From Mesorhizobium sp. ORS 3359 (GTDB lineage: Bacteria > Pseudomonadota > Alphaproteobacteria > Rhizobiales > Rhizobiaceae), in NCBI GenBank assembly GCA_000824845.1, contig CCNC01000068.1, positions 1-64,000 of the forward strand: a stretch of 64,000 nucleotides of DNA, read 5' to 3'. The position numbers were made by a program, and so were the translations under genes. Position 1 is the stretch's first letter, and every line of letters starts with the position of its first letter. A model generated the notes under the pieces. It did no database searches and was not told the DNA's origin. It saw only the letters and a list, made by a program, of their open reading frames with translations. Below, piece after piece: positions 23,804 to 31,283 of this stretch.

Positions 23804-25108
23804 ATGAAAGCCGCCAAGAAACCCGACCTCCTGCGCGACAACGAGCTGATCTACGGCCGCCTGCTCGCCGTGGACGAGCCGCATCTCATCCAGCGCTACA
23901 ACAAGGCACTTGTCGCCTTCGGCCTCGAGCCGACCAGGTTGAAGAGCTTCCAGATCGACCGCACCGGCTTCTCGCCCCAGATCGCCGACGAGTGCGGCGA
24001 CTTCGACTATCTCGATCCCAACGAGGTCAACCGCCGCTTCATCATCCTGACGCCGTCGCAGATCGACCTGCCGGTGGTGCACACCGCCTTCTCCAACACC
24101 TCGCAGCTGATGTTCGAGTTCATGTCGAAGAACCAGCGCGCCATCGACGCGCTGACCATCAAGGACGTGATCTACGGCGAGATCGAGGACTCGGTCCCCA
24201 AGGTCAACGACATCGAGGACCTGCTTTCGATAAACCAGGTCGAGTTCAAGGTGCTGTCGGCCGAGGATGTGCTGGGCAAGGCGGCCGAGCTCGGCAAACT
24301 GGTCGACCGGCTGAAGCAGGAACCGGATGCCTGGCGCGACAATGCCATGCTGCAGCGCATGGTCGATCTCGCCAAGGTCTGCGGCGACATCCGCGAGAAC
24401 GCGCTGGTCCCCGACCAGGTGATCTTCCGCCACAATGCCTACTGGACCAGCCATTTCGGCGGCCTCTATGTCTTCGTCGATCCCGACATGACGACGGTGA
24501 TCTGCGATCCGGCCGCTCCCGGCTTCCGCCGCTCACGCCCCTGGCAGGTCAGCTACCTGTCGATCAACGACGCCGACAAGGTGTTTCGCTTCCTCGCCGC
24601 CACCGGCCGCCTCGACCTGCCGCGCGCCTCGTGGATAGAGTCCTCCGGCTATCTCGAGCATCGCGCCGAGATGGTTGTGCGCGCGCTGATCCGCGACGCC
24701 GAGCCCAACCGCAACCTGACCGACGTCGACAAGGTCTGGCTGCAGACCTGGATCCACGGCCATGCCGACCTGATCGCCCAGGACGGGAACTTTCCCTTCC
24801 TCAACGCCGCCAAGCGCGAGATCGCCCAACTCGGTCATCTCAAGATCGAGGACGTGCCGCCGCGCCAGCGCTTCCTGGTCGTGCGCGCCAAGCCCGAACA
24901 CCCCGATGCCTGGCTGACCAACCAGCTGATCTCGGATTTCGTGCCGCAGGACTTCGTCTCGCGTTACGTCTTCAACAAGCCCGGCTTCTACAAGGACTAT
25001 GAGAGCTACAGCGACGCCTGGCGAAGCCATGTTGTGGACGTTCTGAAAACCACATATTTGAAGGACAAGGCGGCCTTCCGCGCGCGTCTTTACGGCCTGA
25101 TCGACTAG
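23804..25108 (+). CDS. Uncharacterised soluble protein, gene 4 of five-gene block
   Basis: 434 residues from the ATG at 23804, supported by GGAGAAGGAAAG directly upstream. Longer readings (from 23642) translate the repeat and are rejected. No signal or membrane segment. The N-terminal third is alpha/beta with charged loops (LLRDNELIYGRLLAVDEP, FIILTPSQIDLPVVHTAF), the middle is helical (LGKAAELGKLVDRLKQEP), and the rest has many aromatics (YWTSHFGGLYVFVDPDM, WLQTWIHGHADLIA, YKDYESYSDAWRSHVV). No catalytic motif recognised. It lies between the AAA+ ATPase and the DUF2333-like membrane protein, all same strand. Family not recognised; by context a partner or substrate adaptor of the ATPase. Confidence 0.78.
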   Translation: MKAAKKPDLLRDNELIYGRLLAVDEPHLIQRYNKALVAFGLEPTRLKSFQIDRTGFSPQIADECGDFDYLDPNEVNRRFIILTPSQIDLPVVHTAFSNTSQLMFEFMSKNQRAIDALTIKDVIYGEIEDSVPKVNDIEDLLSINQVEFKVLSAEDVLGKAAELGKLVDRLKQEPDAWRDNAMLQRMVDLAKVCGDIRENALVPDQVIFRHNAYWTSHFGGLYVFVDPDMTTVICDPAAPGFRRSRPWQVSYLSINDADKVFRFLAATGRLDLPRASWIESSGYLEHRAEMVVRALIRDAEPNRNLTDVDKVWLQTWIHGHADLIAQDGNFPFLNAAKREIAQLGHLKIEDVPPRQRFLVVRAKPEHPDAWLTNQLISDFVPQDFVSRYVFNKPGFYKDYESYSDAWRSHVVDVLKTTYLKDKAAFRARLYGLID

Positions 25109-25111
25109 AAA

Positions 25112-25197
25112 AGTCTGGGTGGTTTTCCGCCCAGAATTGCGCCAAAACAGAGGGTTAGGGCAGATCGCCGTTTCCCTTGAAACGGTGAAATACTCTA
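25112..25197. repeat. Rhizobiales intergenic repeat, copy C
   Basis: Reads AAAAGTCTGGGTGGTTTTCC then GCCCAGAATTGCGCCAAAAC, matching the consensus AAAGTGT..GGTTTTcCG..AGAATTGCG.AAAA of copies A and B. It is followed by a small hairpin CCGTTTC (25168-25174) / GAAACGG (25179-25185) and ACTCTAAGG, the usual tail of this rhizobial element. It occupies the gap between genes 4 and 5 of the five-gene block. Confidence 0.65.
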
Positions 25198-25213
25198 AGG
25201 GGGTGCCACAGCC

Positions 25214-26338
25214 ATGCTCGACCCAATCGTGAACTTCTTCTCCCAGATCTTCCAGTGGATCGGCCGCGGCATCGGCTTCGTCATCGGCGTCATTCTGTGG
25301 CCCTTCATGAGGGTCGGCCGCTGGTACGGACAGCGCGGCTGGATCCTGAAGGCGGTGGTCGGTCTCGCCCTCCTGGTGCTGATCGGCCTCTACGCCAATT
25401 TCTTCTACGCCACGCAGTGGTGGAACAATTTCAACCCGCACTATCCCGACACCTACACATTCGAGAAGCGCAACGTGTCGGCCGGCGAGCAGGTTTCCGC
25501 CGGCGCCGGCACCGACACGGCCAAGACCTGCGGCAACTCGGCGATCGCCCAGGTCGCCGCCGATCTGACGGACTTCAACGTCAACCAGAATGCCTGGATC
25601 TCGTCGATGATCCTCTACAAGCTCGGCCTGTTCGGCATCGACTGGGACAACACGCCCTGGATGGACAACAAGGCGTCCTTCCAGCGCGGCATCAACCAGG
25701 CGGTGCGGCGCACCGCGACCGAGCTTGCCGACAATCTCGGCCGCGTGCGCACCACCTCGCAGATCGATGCCGACCTGCAGGATGCGCGCGGCAATCTGCA
25801 GTTCGACGAGTACACCTGGTATTTCGGCCTGAACCCCTTCGGCCCCAAGACGCCGACGCCGAGCTATTATCGCGACGCGGTGCGCAAGCTGCGTTCCTTC
25901 AACGCCCGGCTCGCCACCTGCCAGGCGACGTTCGACGCGCGTGCCGACAATCTCAAGCAATATATCGACCGCATCGCTTCGGATATCGGCTCGACTTCGG
26001 CGATCCTCAAGGAGCGCGCCGAAAACCACAACAACGGCTGGTTCGATACCCGAGCCGACGACCGCTTCTGGTTCGCCTATGGCCAGCTCTATGCCTATTA
26101 CGGCCTCATGAAGGGCGCCCAGGCCGACTTCGAGGATGTGCTCAAGGAAAAGCACCTGCAGAGCCTGTGGGACACGATGGATTCGCAGTTCGTCTCGGCG
26201 CTGCGCATCCAACCCTTCATCATCGCCAATGGCCGCGAGGATGGCTGGCTGTTGCCGACGCATTTGACGACGATGGGCTTCTACATCCTGCGCGTGCGCT
26301 CCAACATGGTCGAGATCAGCAACGTTCTGAGCCAATAG
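25214..26338 (+). CDS. DUF2333-like inner-membrane protein, gene 5 of five-gene block
   Basis: 374 residues matching my memory of the DUF2333 (COG5345) family in length and layout. A short amphipathic N-terminus (MLDPIVNFFSQIFQWIGRGIG) leads into hydrophobic VIGVILWPFMR and a clear membrane helix near 49-70 (AVVGLALLVLIGLYANFFYA). The remaining 300 residues, predicted periplasmic, contain TCGNSAIAQVAADLTDFN, WISSMILYKLGLFGIDWDN and FWFAYGQLYAYYGLMKGAQADF, with two cysteines. Function of the family is not established to my knowledge. As the only membrane protein of the block it probably anchors the ATPase assembly to the inner membrane (inference). Followed 12 bases later by a strong terminator. 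Confidence 0.8.
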   Translation: MLDPIVNFFSQIFQWIGRGIGFVIGVILWPFMRVGRWYGQRGWILKAVVGLALLVLIGLYANFFYATQWWNNFNPHYPDTYTFEKRNVSAGEQVSAGAGTDTAKTCGNSAIAQVAADLTDFNVNQNAWISSMILYKLGLFGIDWDNTPWMDNKASFQRGINQAVRRTATELADNLGRVRTTSQIDADLQDARGNLQFDEYTWYFGLNPFGPKTPTPSYYRDAVRKLRSFNARLATCQATFDARADNLKQYIDRIASDIGSTSAILKERAENHNNGWFDTRADDRFWFAYGQLYAYYGLMKGAQADFEDVLKEKHLQSLWDTMDSQFVSALRIQPFIIANGREDGWLLPTHLTTMGFYILRVRSNMVEISNVLSQ

Positions 26339-26350
26339 CACCGTCTCGGG

Positions 26351-26395
26351 GCGACAGGGCGATGGCGGATTTGCGCCGTCGCCCCTGTCGCTTTT
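26351..26395 (+). terminator. Strong intrinsic terminator ending the five-gene block
   Basis: GCGACAGGGCGATGGCG (26351-26367), loop GATTTG, CGCCGTCGCCCCTGTCGC (26374-26391), then TTTT. The stem has about 16 pairs with one bulged base and one wobble. It stands 12 bases after the stop of gene 5 and defines the end of the block, separating it from fhs. Confidence 0.85.
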
Positions 26396-26657
26396 CGCGC
26401 ATTAGGCGGCTGTTTTGAGACGGCGAAACCGCCCTCGCTCTGGCTTCTATACGGCGCAACGACCGGGCCCGAGACGACCGCCTTGGAAGAGGCCCGGCGG
26501 CAGGAACACTCTTTCTTAACAGGAAACATAGTTGCATGGAAGTTGACGCCGCGCCAGCGACAGGGTTAGAACATGACCTTTCGTCCGGGCGGCGTTTCGA
26601 CCATGCACGAATGATCGAACCCCTCCCCTCCACCGCCTACTCCAGAGGAAAGCCGTC
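26396..26657. other. Intergenic region before fhs
   Basis: Apart from a ribosome site (AGAGGAAAGCC) just before fhs, I see no gene, RNA fold or clear promoter here. No THF- or purine-type riboswitch pattern was recognised. Confidence 0.5.
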
Positions 26658-28337
26658 ATGGCCGAAGTGAAGTCCGACATCGAGATCGCGCGCGCCGCCA
26701 AGAAGAAACCGATCCAGGAGATCGGCGCCAAAATCGGCATCCCGACCGAGCACCTGCTGCCCTATGGCCACGACAAGGCCAAAGTCTCGGCCGAGTTCAT
26801 CAAGTCGGTGAAGGGCAACAAGGATGGCAAGCTGATCCTGGTCACCGCCATCAACCCGACGCCCGCCGGCGAAGGCAAGACGACCACCACGGTCGGCCTC
26901 GGCGACGGCCTCAACCGCATCGGCAAGAAGGCAATCATCTGCATCCGAGAGGCCTCGCTCGGCCCGAATTTCGGCGTCAAGGGCGGTGCCGCGGGTGGCG
27001 GCCTTGCCCAGGTGGTGCCGATGGAGGACATGAACCTCCACTTCACCGGCGACTTCCACGCCATCACCACCGCGCATAATTTGCTGTCGGCGCTGATCGA
27101 CAACCACATCTACTGGGGCAACGAGCTCGGCATCGACACCCGCCGCGTCGCCTGGCGCCGCGTCATGGATATGAACGACCGGGCGCTGCGCGAGATCATC
27201 TGCTCACTGGGCGGCGTCGCCAACGGCTACCCGCGTCAAGCCGGCTTCGACATCACCGTCGCCTCGGAAGTGATGGCGATCCTGTGCCTTGCCACCGACC
27301 TCAAGGACCTCGAGAAGCGACTTGGCGACATCATTGTCGCCTATCGCCGCGACAAGTCACCGGTCTATGCCCGCGACCTCAAGGCCGACGGCGCCATGGC
27401 GGTTCTGCTCAAGGACGCCATGCAGCCCAACCTGGTGCAGACGCTGGAGAACAACCCGGCCTTCGTCCATGGCGGCCCGTTCGCCAACATCGCGCATGGC
27501 TGCAACTCGGTCGTCGCCACCACGACCGCGCTGAAGCTCGCCGACTATGTCGTCACCGAAGCCGGCTTCGGCGCCGACCTTGGCGCGGAGAAGTTCTTCG
27601 ACATCAAGTGCCGCAAGGCGGGGCTGAAGCCCTCGGCGGCTGTCATTGTCGCCACCGTGCGCGCGATGAAGATGAATGGCGGCATCAAAAAGGAAGACCT
27701 CGGCAAGGAGAACATCGAGGCGGTCAAGAAGGGCTGCCTCAATCTCGGCCGCCACATCGAGAACGTGAAGCAGTTCGGCGTGCCGGCGGTGGTGGCGATC
27801 AACCACTTCACCACCGACACCGAAGGCGAAATCCAGGCGATGAAGGACTTCGTCAAGGCGCAGGGCGCCGAGGCGATCCTGTGCAAGCACTGGGCGCAGG
27901 GCTCGGCCGGCATCGAGGACCTCGCCCGCAAGGTCGTCGAAATTGCCGAGTCCGGCGCCTCGCAGTTCTCGCCGCTCTATCCCGACGAGATGCCGCTGTT
28001 CGAGAAGGTCAACACCATCGTCAAGCGCATCTATCGCGGTGACGAGGCGATCGCCGACAAGTCGATCCGCGACCAGCTGCATGCCTGGGAACAGGCCGGC
28101 TACGGCAATTTGCCGGTCTGCATGGCCAAGACCCAGTACTCCTTCTCAACCGACCCGAACCTGCGCGGCGCGCCGACAGGCCACACCGTGCCGGTGCGCG
28201 AGGTCAGGCTCTCGGCTGGCGCCGGCTTCGTCGTCATCATCTGCGGCGAGGTCATGACCATGCCCGGCCTGCCCAAGGCGCCGTCCTCGGAAAAGATCTT
28301 CCTCAACGAGCAGGGTCAGATCGAAGGCCTGTTCTAA
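26658..28337 (+). CDS. fhs: Formate--tetrahydrofolate ligase
   Basis: 559 residues, full family length. It joins formate to tetrahydrofolate with ATP to give 10-formyl-THF, feeding purine and one-carbon metabolism in the cytoplasm. The nucleotide loop TPAGEGKTT is at 68-76; conserved segments [19 protein letters not shown] (about 97-115), [15 protein letters not shown] and [18 protein letters not shown] are present. A canonical AGAGGAAAGCC site precedes the ATG. It stands alone: an intrinsic terminator follows and another lies upstream. In rhizobia it can serve growth on one-carbon or choline/glycine-derived C1 units; the link to the choXWV operon 11 kb away is only thematic. Confidence 0.96.
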   Translation: MAEVKSDIEIARAAKKKPIQEIGAKIGIPTEHLLPYGHDKAKVSAEFIKSVKGNKDGKLILVTAINPTPAGEGKTTTTVGLGDGLNRIGKKAIICIREASLGPNFGVKGGAAGGGLAQVVPMEDMNLHFTGDFHAITTAHNLLSALIDNHIYWGNELGIDTRRVAWRRVMDMNDRALREIICSLGGVANGYPRQAGFDITVASEVMAILCLATDLKDLEKRLGDIIVAYRRDKSPVYARDLKADGAMAVLLKDAMQPNLVQTLENNPAFVHGGPFANIAHGCNSVVATTTALKLADYVVTEAGFGADLGAEKFFDIKCRKAGLKPSAAVIVATVRAMKMNGGIKKEDLGKENIEAVKKGCLNLGRHIENVKQFGVPAVVAINHFTTDTEGEIQAMKDFVKAQGAEAILCKHWAQGSAGIEDLARKVVEIAESGASQFSPLYPDEMPLFEKVNTIVKRIYRGDEAIADKSIRDQLHAWEQAGYGNLPVCMAKTQYSFSTDPNLRGAPTGHTVPVREVRLSAGAGFVVIICGEVMTMPGLPKAPSSEKIFLNEQGQIEGLF

Positions 28338-28363
28338 GCACCCTTCAGGCCGGGAATGATCAG

Positions 28364-28390
28364 GGGCGTCGCTATTGCGGCGCCCTTTTT
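28364..28390 (+). terminator. Intrinsic terminator after fhs
   Basis: GGGCGTCGC (28364-28372), loop TATT, GCGGCGCCC (28377-28385), then TTTTT. A nine-pair GC stem with one G-U wobble and a T-run, 26 bases after the fhs stop. Confidence 0.9.
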
Positions 28391-28400
28391 GCTAGCCGGA

Positions 28401-29042
28401 CTATGCCGCGTTCCGCTTCAGTGCCCGCTGGTTCGATGCATAAATCGTGTCGCGCTCGGGCAGCTTCCCGGTTTTCAGGCAATCGATCCATTCGGCGGTC
28501 TTCAGCACCGCGGCGAAGCGCGACTGCAGGACGACGCTTACCACCCGGTGGATGTCCTCGGCCGAGGCATAGCCCGCGCTGTTGGCATAGGGCACCGAGC
28601 CGCTGGCATCCGACAGGAACTCGACGGCGAAGCCCATATGCGTTGCGTGGATGATGGTCGACAGATCGCAATTGTGGGTCATGTAGCCGACGACCGCGAT
28701 CGTATCGATGGCATTGGCGCGCAGCCAGGCTTCGAGATCGGTGCCGGTGAAGGCCGATGGCAGCGTCTTCTCGACATAATGGTGGCGTGCGCGCCCGGCG
28801 ATCTCGGGATGCAGTTCGCCGCCATGGCTGGCCTTGGCGAAGATCGGCGAAGTCTCGGGCGCCATCTGCTTGACGACGACGATTTTGATGCCGGACGCCG
28901 CGGCCGCGTCCATGGCGCGCGCCACATTGGCGACGGTCTCGGCGAAGGGCGGATGCTGGATGGCTAGATTGCCGCCATTGTAGTCGTTCTGGACATCGAC
29001 GATGACAAGCGCGCGGCGCGGCTGGGTGGCTGGTGCTGACAT
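28401..29042 (-). CDS. Isochorismatase-family cysteine hydrolase
   Basis: 213 residues from the ATG at 29042 (AAGGAAAATGCC site). The catalytic triad of the family is visible: Asp in VIVDVQNDYNGG (near 18), Lys in VVVKQMAPETS (near 62), and nucleophilic Cys in VGYMTHNCDLS with the preceding non-proline cis-peptide region. These enzymes hydrolyse amides, imides or enol ethers (nicotinamidase, ureidoacrylate amidase, N-carbamoylsarcosine amidase, isochorismatase). The substrate is not decided by the motifs. It is divergent from a GlxA-type regulator, which likely controls it. Confidence 0.88.
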   Translation of the reverse strand: MSAPATQPRRALVIVDVQNDYNGGNLAIQHPPFAETVANVARAMDAAAASGIKIVVVKQMAPETSPIFAKASHGGELHPEIAGRARHHYVEKTLPSAFTGTDLEAWLRANAIDTIAVVGYMTHNCDLSTIIHATHMGFAVEFLSDASGSVPYANSAGYASAEDIHRVVSVVLQSRFAAVLKTAEWIDCLKTGKLPERDTIYASNQRALKRNAA

Positions 29043-29112
29043 GGCATTTTCCTTTCGACCGGGTTGATGGCGCAAAGCTAGGCGGGTGTTCTCGGGCGAG
29101 AAAGTGGCCCGA

Positions 29113-29141
29113 TTGACATCATTCGAAAGAATTGGGACATT
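29113..29141 (+). promoter_or_regulatory. Candidate sigma-70 promoter for the GlxA-type regulator
   Basis: TTGACA (29113-29118), 17-base spacer, GACATT (29136-29141). The spacer includes ATTC-GAAA-GAAT, a small palindrome that could be an operator for the regulator or for the divergent hydrolase gene. Confidence 0.5.
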
Positions 29142-29159
29142 CGCTAATCAACGCAAACG

Positions 29160-30146
29160 ATGTCAGCCATGAAGAACCCGATCATTGCCGCTGTCGCCTT
29201 CGACGGCATCAGCCCGTTCCACCTCTCCGTGCCTTGTCTGGTGTTCGGCGCCGATCGAACCAGGCTTGGACTGCCACGCTTCGACTTCCGCGTCTGCGCG
29301 ATGAAGGAGGGACCCGTTCATACCGATGCGGGGTTGAGCATCGTCGTGCCGCATGGGCTTTCCGCGCTCGACGAGGCCGACATCGTCATCATCCCAAGCT
29401 GGAAGGACCTCGATGCCCCTCTGGCCGCGCCGTTCAAGGAGGCGTTGCAAGGCGCACATCGGCGCGGCGCGCTGATCGTGGGTCTGTGCCTCGGCACCTT
29501 CGCCATTGCCGGCGCCGGATTGCTGGCCGGACGCAAGGCCACGACCCACTGGGCCTATACCGATCAACTCCAGGCGCTTCATCCAGACATCGCGATCGAC
29601 GCCGACGTGCTCTATGTCGACGATGGCGACATCATCACTTCCGCCGGCGTCGCCGCCGGGCTCGACTGCTGCCTGCACATCGTGCGCGCCCGCTATGGCG
29701 CGGAGGCGGCGCTGCGGCTTGCCCGCCATGTCGTGCTCTCGCCGCACCGGCAGGGCGGCCAGGCACAGTTCATCGAGCGCCCGCTTGCGCCGACGCCGAA
29801 CGCCGACCGATTCGCCAAGGCCCTCGATGACGTGCGGGCAACGCTTGGCGAGGCGCACAGTCTCGACAGCGTCGCCGACGCGGCCGGCCTTACCCGCCGC
29901 ACTTTCACGCGCCGTTTCCAGAAAACCATCGGCACCAGTTTCGGCGACTGGCTTGCCGACCAGCGCGTCGCGCTGGCGCAGCGGCTTTTGGAGCAGACGC
30001 ACAAGTCGATGGACATGGTGGCCTTCGAAGCCGGCTTCGGCAGTGCCACCTCGCTCCGCCAGCATTTTGCCGCGCGGCTGAAAACCTCGCCGATGCAATA
30101 CAGGCGGGAGTTCTCCAAGACCGCGGGGACGCTCAGCGCGGCGTGA
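29160..30146 (+). CDS. GlxA-family AraC-type transcriptional regulator
   Basis: 328 residues (a second start three codons later is equally possible). The N-terminal DJ-1/PfpI-like amidotransferase fold (about 5-185) has the elbow cysteine in LIVGLCLGTFAIAGAG. The C-terminal AraC double helix-turn-helix (about 220-318) contains SVADAAGLTRRTFTRRFQKTIG and the second helix pair with MDMVAFEAGFGSATSLRQHF. Family members sense small nitrogenous metabolites and activate catabolic genes. It is divergent from the isochorismatase-like hydrolase, its probable target. Its 3' end overlaps the converging acetyltransferase gene by 14 bases. Confidence 0.9.
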   Translation: MSAMKNPIIAAVAFDGISPFHLSVPCLVFGADRTRLGLPRFDFRVCAMKEGPVHTDAGLSIVVPHGLSALDEADIVIIPSWKDLDAPLAAPFKEALQGAHRRGALIVGLCLGTFAIAGAGLLAGRKATTHWAYTDQLQALHPDIAIDADVLYVDDGDIITSAGVAAGLDCCLHIVRARYGAEAALRLARHVVLSPHRQGGQAQFIERPLAPTPNADRFAKALDDVRATLGEAHSLDSVADAAGLTRRTFTRRFQKTIGTSFGDWLADQRVALAQRLLEQTHKSMDMVAFEAGFGSATSLRQHFAARLKTSPMQYRREFSKTAGTLSAA

Positions 30147-30690
30147 CCACCCGCGCCGGGTTGCCGACCACGGTCGTGTTGGCCGCGACGTCGCGAGTCA
30201 CCACCGCGCCGGCGCCGACAATGGCGCCCTCGCCTATTCTGACGCCGGCGAGGATCACCGCGTTGCCTCCGATCCAGGCGTTGTCACCGATCGTCACCGG
30301 TTTTGCGATCTCCAGCCCGGCCAACCGTCCAGTGGCCTCGCGATGATGCTCGGCGCAGTAGATCTGTACATTGGGGCCGAGCAGCGTGCCCTTGCCGATG
30401 CGCACCGGCGCGGTGTCGAGGATGGTGCAGCCGGCATTGAGGAAGACGCCGTCGCCGAGAAACAAATTGAAGCCATAGGCGCAGTGGAACGGCGCCTCGA
30501 TGCGCGCGCCCTCGCCTGCGCCGCCGAGCAGCGCCCGCAAGGCACGCCCCATATTGCCCCGCTGCCGGGGCGGCAAACTATTGTGCTCGAACACCGCATC
30601 GCGCGCGGCGAAGCGCAGCGCCTCGAGCTCATCGTCTATGCAGGTGTACCATTCGCCCGCCGCCATCTTCATGCGCTCACTTGCCGTCAT
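30133..30690 (-). CDS. Sugar O-acetyltransferase, NodL/LacA/Maa type
   Basis: 185 residues from the ATG at 30690 (GGGAGGTGTCGCC site). A left-handed beta-helix acetyltransferase using acetyl-CoA to acetylate a sugar hydroxyl. The N-terminal maltose-acetyltransferase domain (MTASERMKMAAGEWYTCIDDEL) is followed by hexapeptide repeats (IGDNAWIGGNAVILAGVRIGEGAIVGAGAVVTRDV). The catalytic histidine is in YCAEHHREA (near 110). NodL, which acetylates Nod factors, belongs to this family, but housekeeping paralogues are common and no nod genes are near, so nodulation is not claimed. Confidence 0.88.
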   Translation of the reverse strand: MTASERMKMAAGEWYTCIDDELEALRFAARDAVFEHNSLPPRQRGNMGRALRALLGGAGEGARIEAPFHCAYGFNLFLGDGVFLNAGCTILDTAPVRIGKGTLLGPNVQIYCAEHHREATGRLAGLEIAKPVTIGDNAWIGGNAVILAGVRIGEGAIVGAGAVVTRDVAANTTVVGNPARVVTPR

Positions 30691-30821
30691 GGCGACACCT
30701 CCCGATTTCGTCTGCTGCCAAGCACACCGATTGTCGGACAAAGGCCCGTGGCCAAACGCCCGGCCTATGCTAGCCTGCCTTACCGGAACCGTGCGAGGTT
30801 CCGATTTTGAGGGGGTCGATC

Positions 30822-31283
30822 ATGCTTTACCTGCTTGCACTGCTGATAGGTGTCGTCGCCGGTCTGCGCGCCATGACAGCGCCCGCCGCCGTCGCCTGGG
30901 GTTCTTATCTCGGCTGGCTGCCGGTCGCCGGCACCTGGGCCAGCTTCATGGGCCATTGGATCGCGGTCGGCATCTTCACCATCCTGGCGATCGTCGAGCT
31001 GGTCACCGACCAGCTGCCGTCGACGCCGAGCCGGAAGGTGCCGCAGCAGTTCGGCGCCCGTATCGTCCTAGGCGCCTTTACCGGCGCGGTGATCGGCGCC
31101 ACCGGCGGCGCCACCATCGGCGGGCTTATCGCCGGCGCCATCGGCGCGGTGATCGGCACGCTGGGCGGCGCCGAGGTGCGTGGCCGGCTGGCCGCCGCCT
31201 TCGGCAAGGATTCGCCCGCAGCCTTCATCGAGGACGCCATAGCAATCATTGGCGGCCTGCTGATCGTGGCGGCGGTCGCATGA
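30822..31283 (+). CDS. DUF4126-family membrane protein
   Basis: 153 residues from the ATG at 30822 (GAGGGGG site). Four to five hydrophobic segments: MLYLLALLIGVVAGLRAMTAP, WIAVGIFTILAIVELVTDQ, a long glycine-rich pair ARIVLGAFTGAVIGATGGAT and IGGLIAGAIGAVIGTLGG, and a C-terminal IAIIGGLLIVAAVA. GxxxG packing is striking. The function of DUF4126 is unknown. Its stop overlaps the start of the downstream disulfide reductase (ATGA), so the two proteins are translationally coupled and may act together. Confidence 0.82.
   Translation: MLYLLALLIGVVAGLRAMTAPAAVAWGSYLGWLPVAGTWASFMGHWIAVGIFTILAIVELVTDQLPSTPSRKVPQQFGARIVLGAFTGAVIGATGGATIGGLIAGAIGAVIGTLGGAEVRGRLAAAFGKDSPAAFIEDAIAIIGGLLIVAAVA

Noticed and set aside
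24533..26341. Open frame of about 600 codons on the minus strand across genes 4 and 5
   Set aside because: It is antisense to two well-supported plus-strand genes. High GC with GC-rich third positions leaves long stop-free antisense frames; it is rich in R, G, A, H and D with no domain pattern.
30133..30690. NodL (Nod factor acetyltransferase)
   Set aside because: Same family, but there are no nod genes or nod boxes in the window; the general sugar acetyltransferase call is safer.
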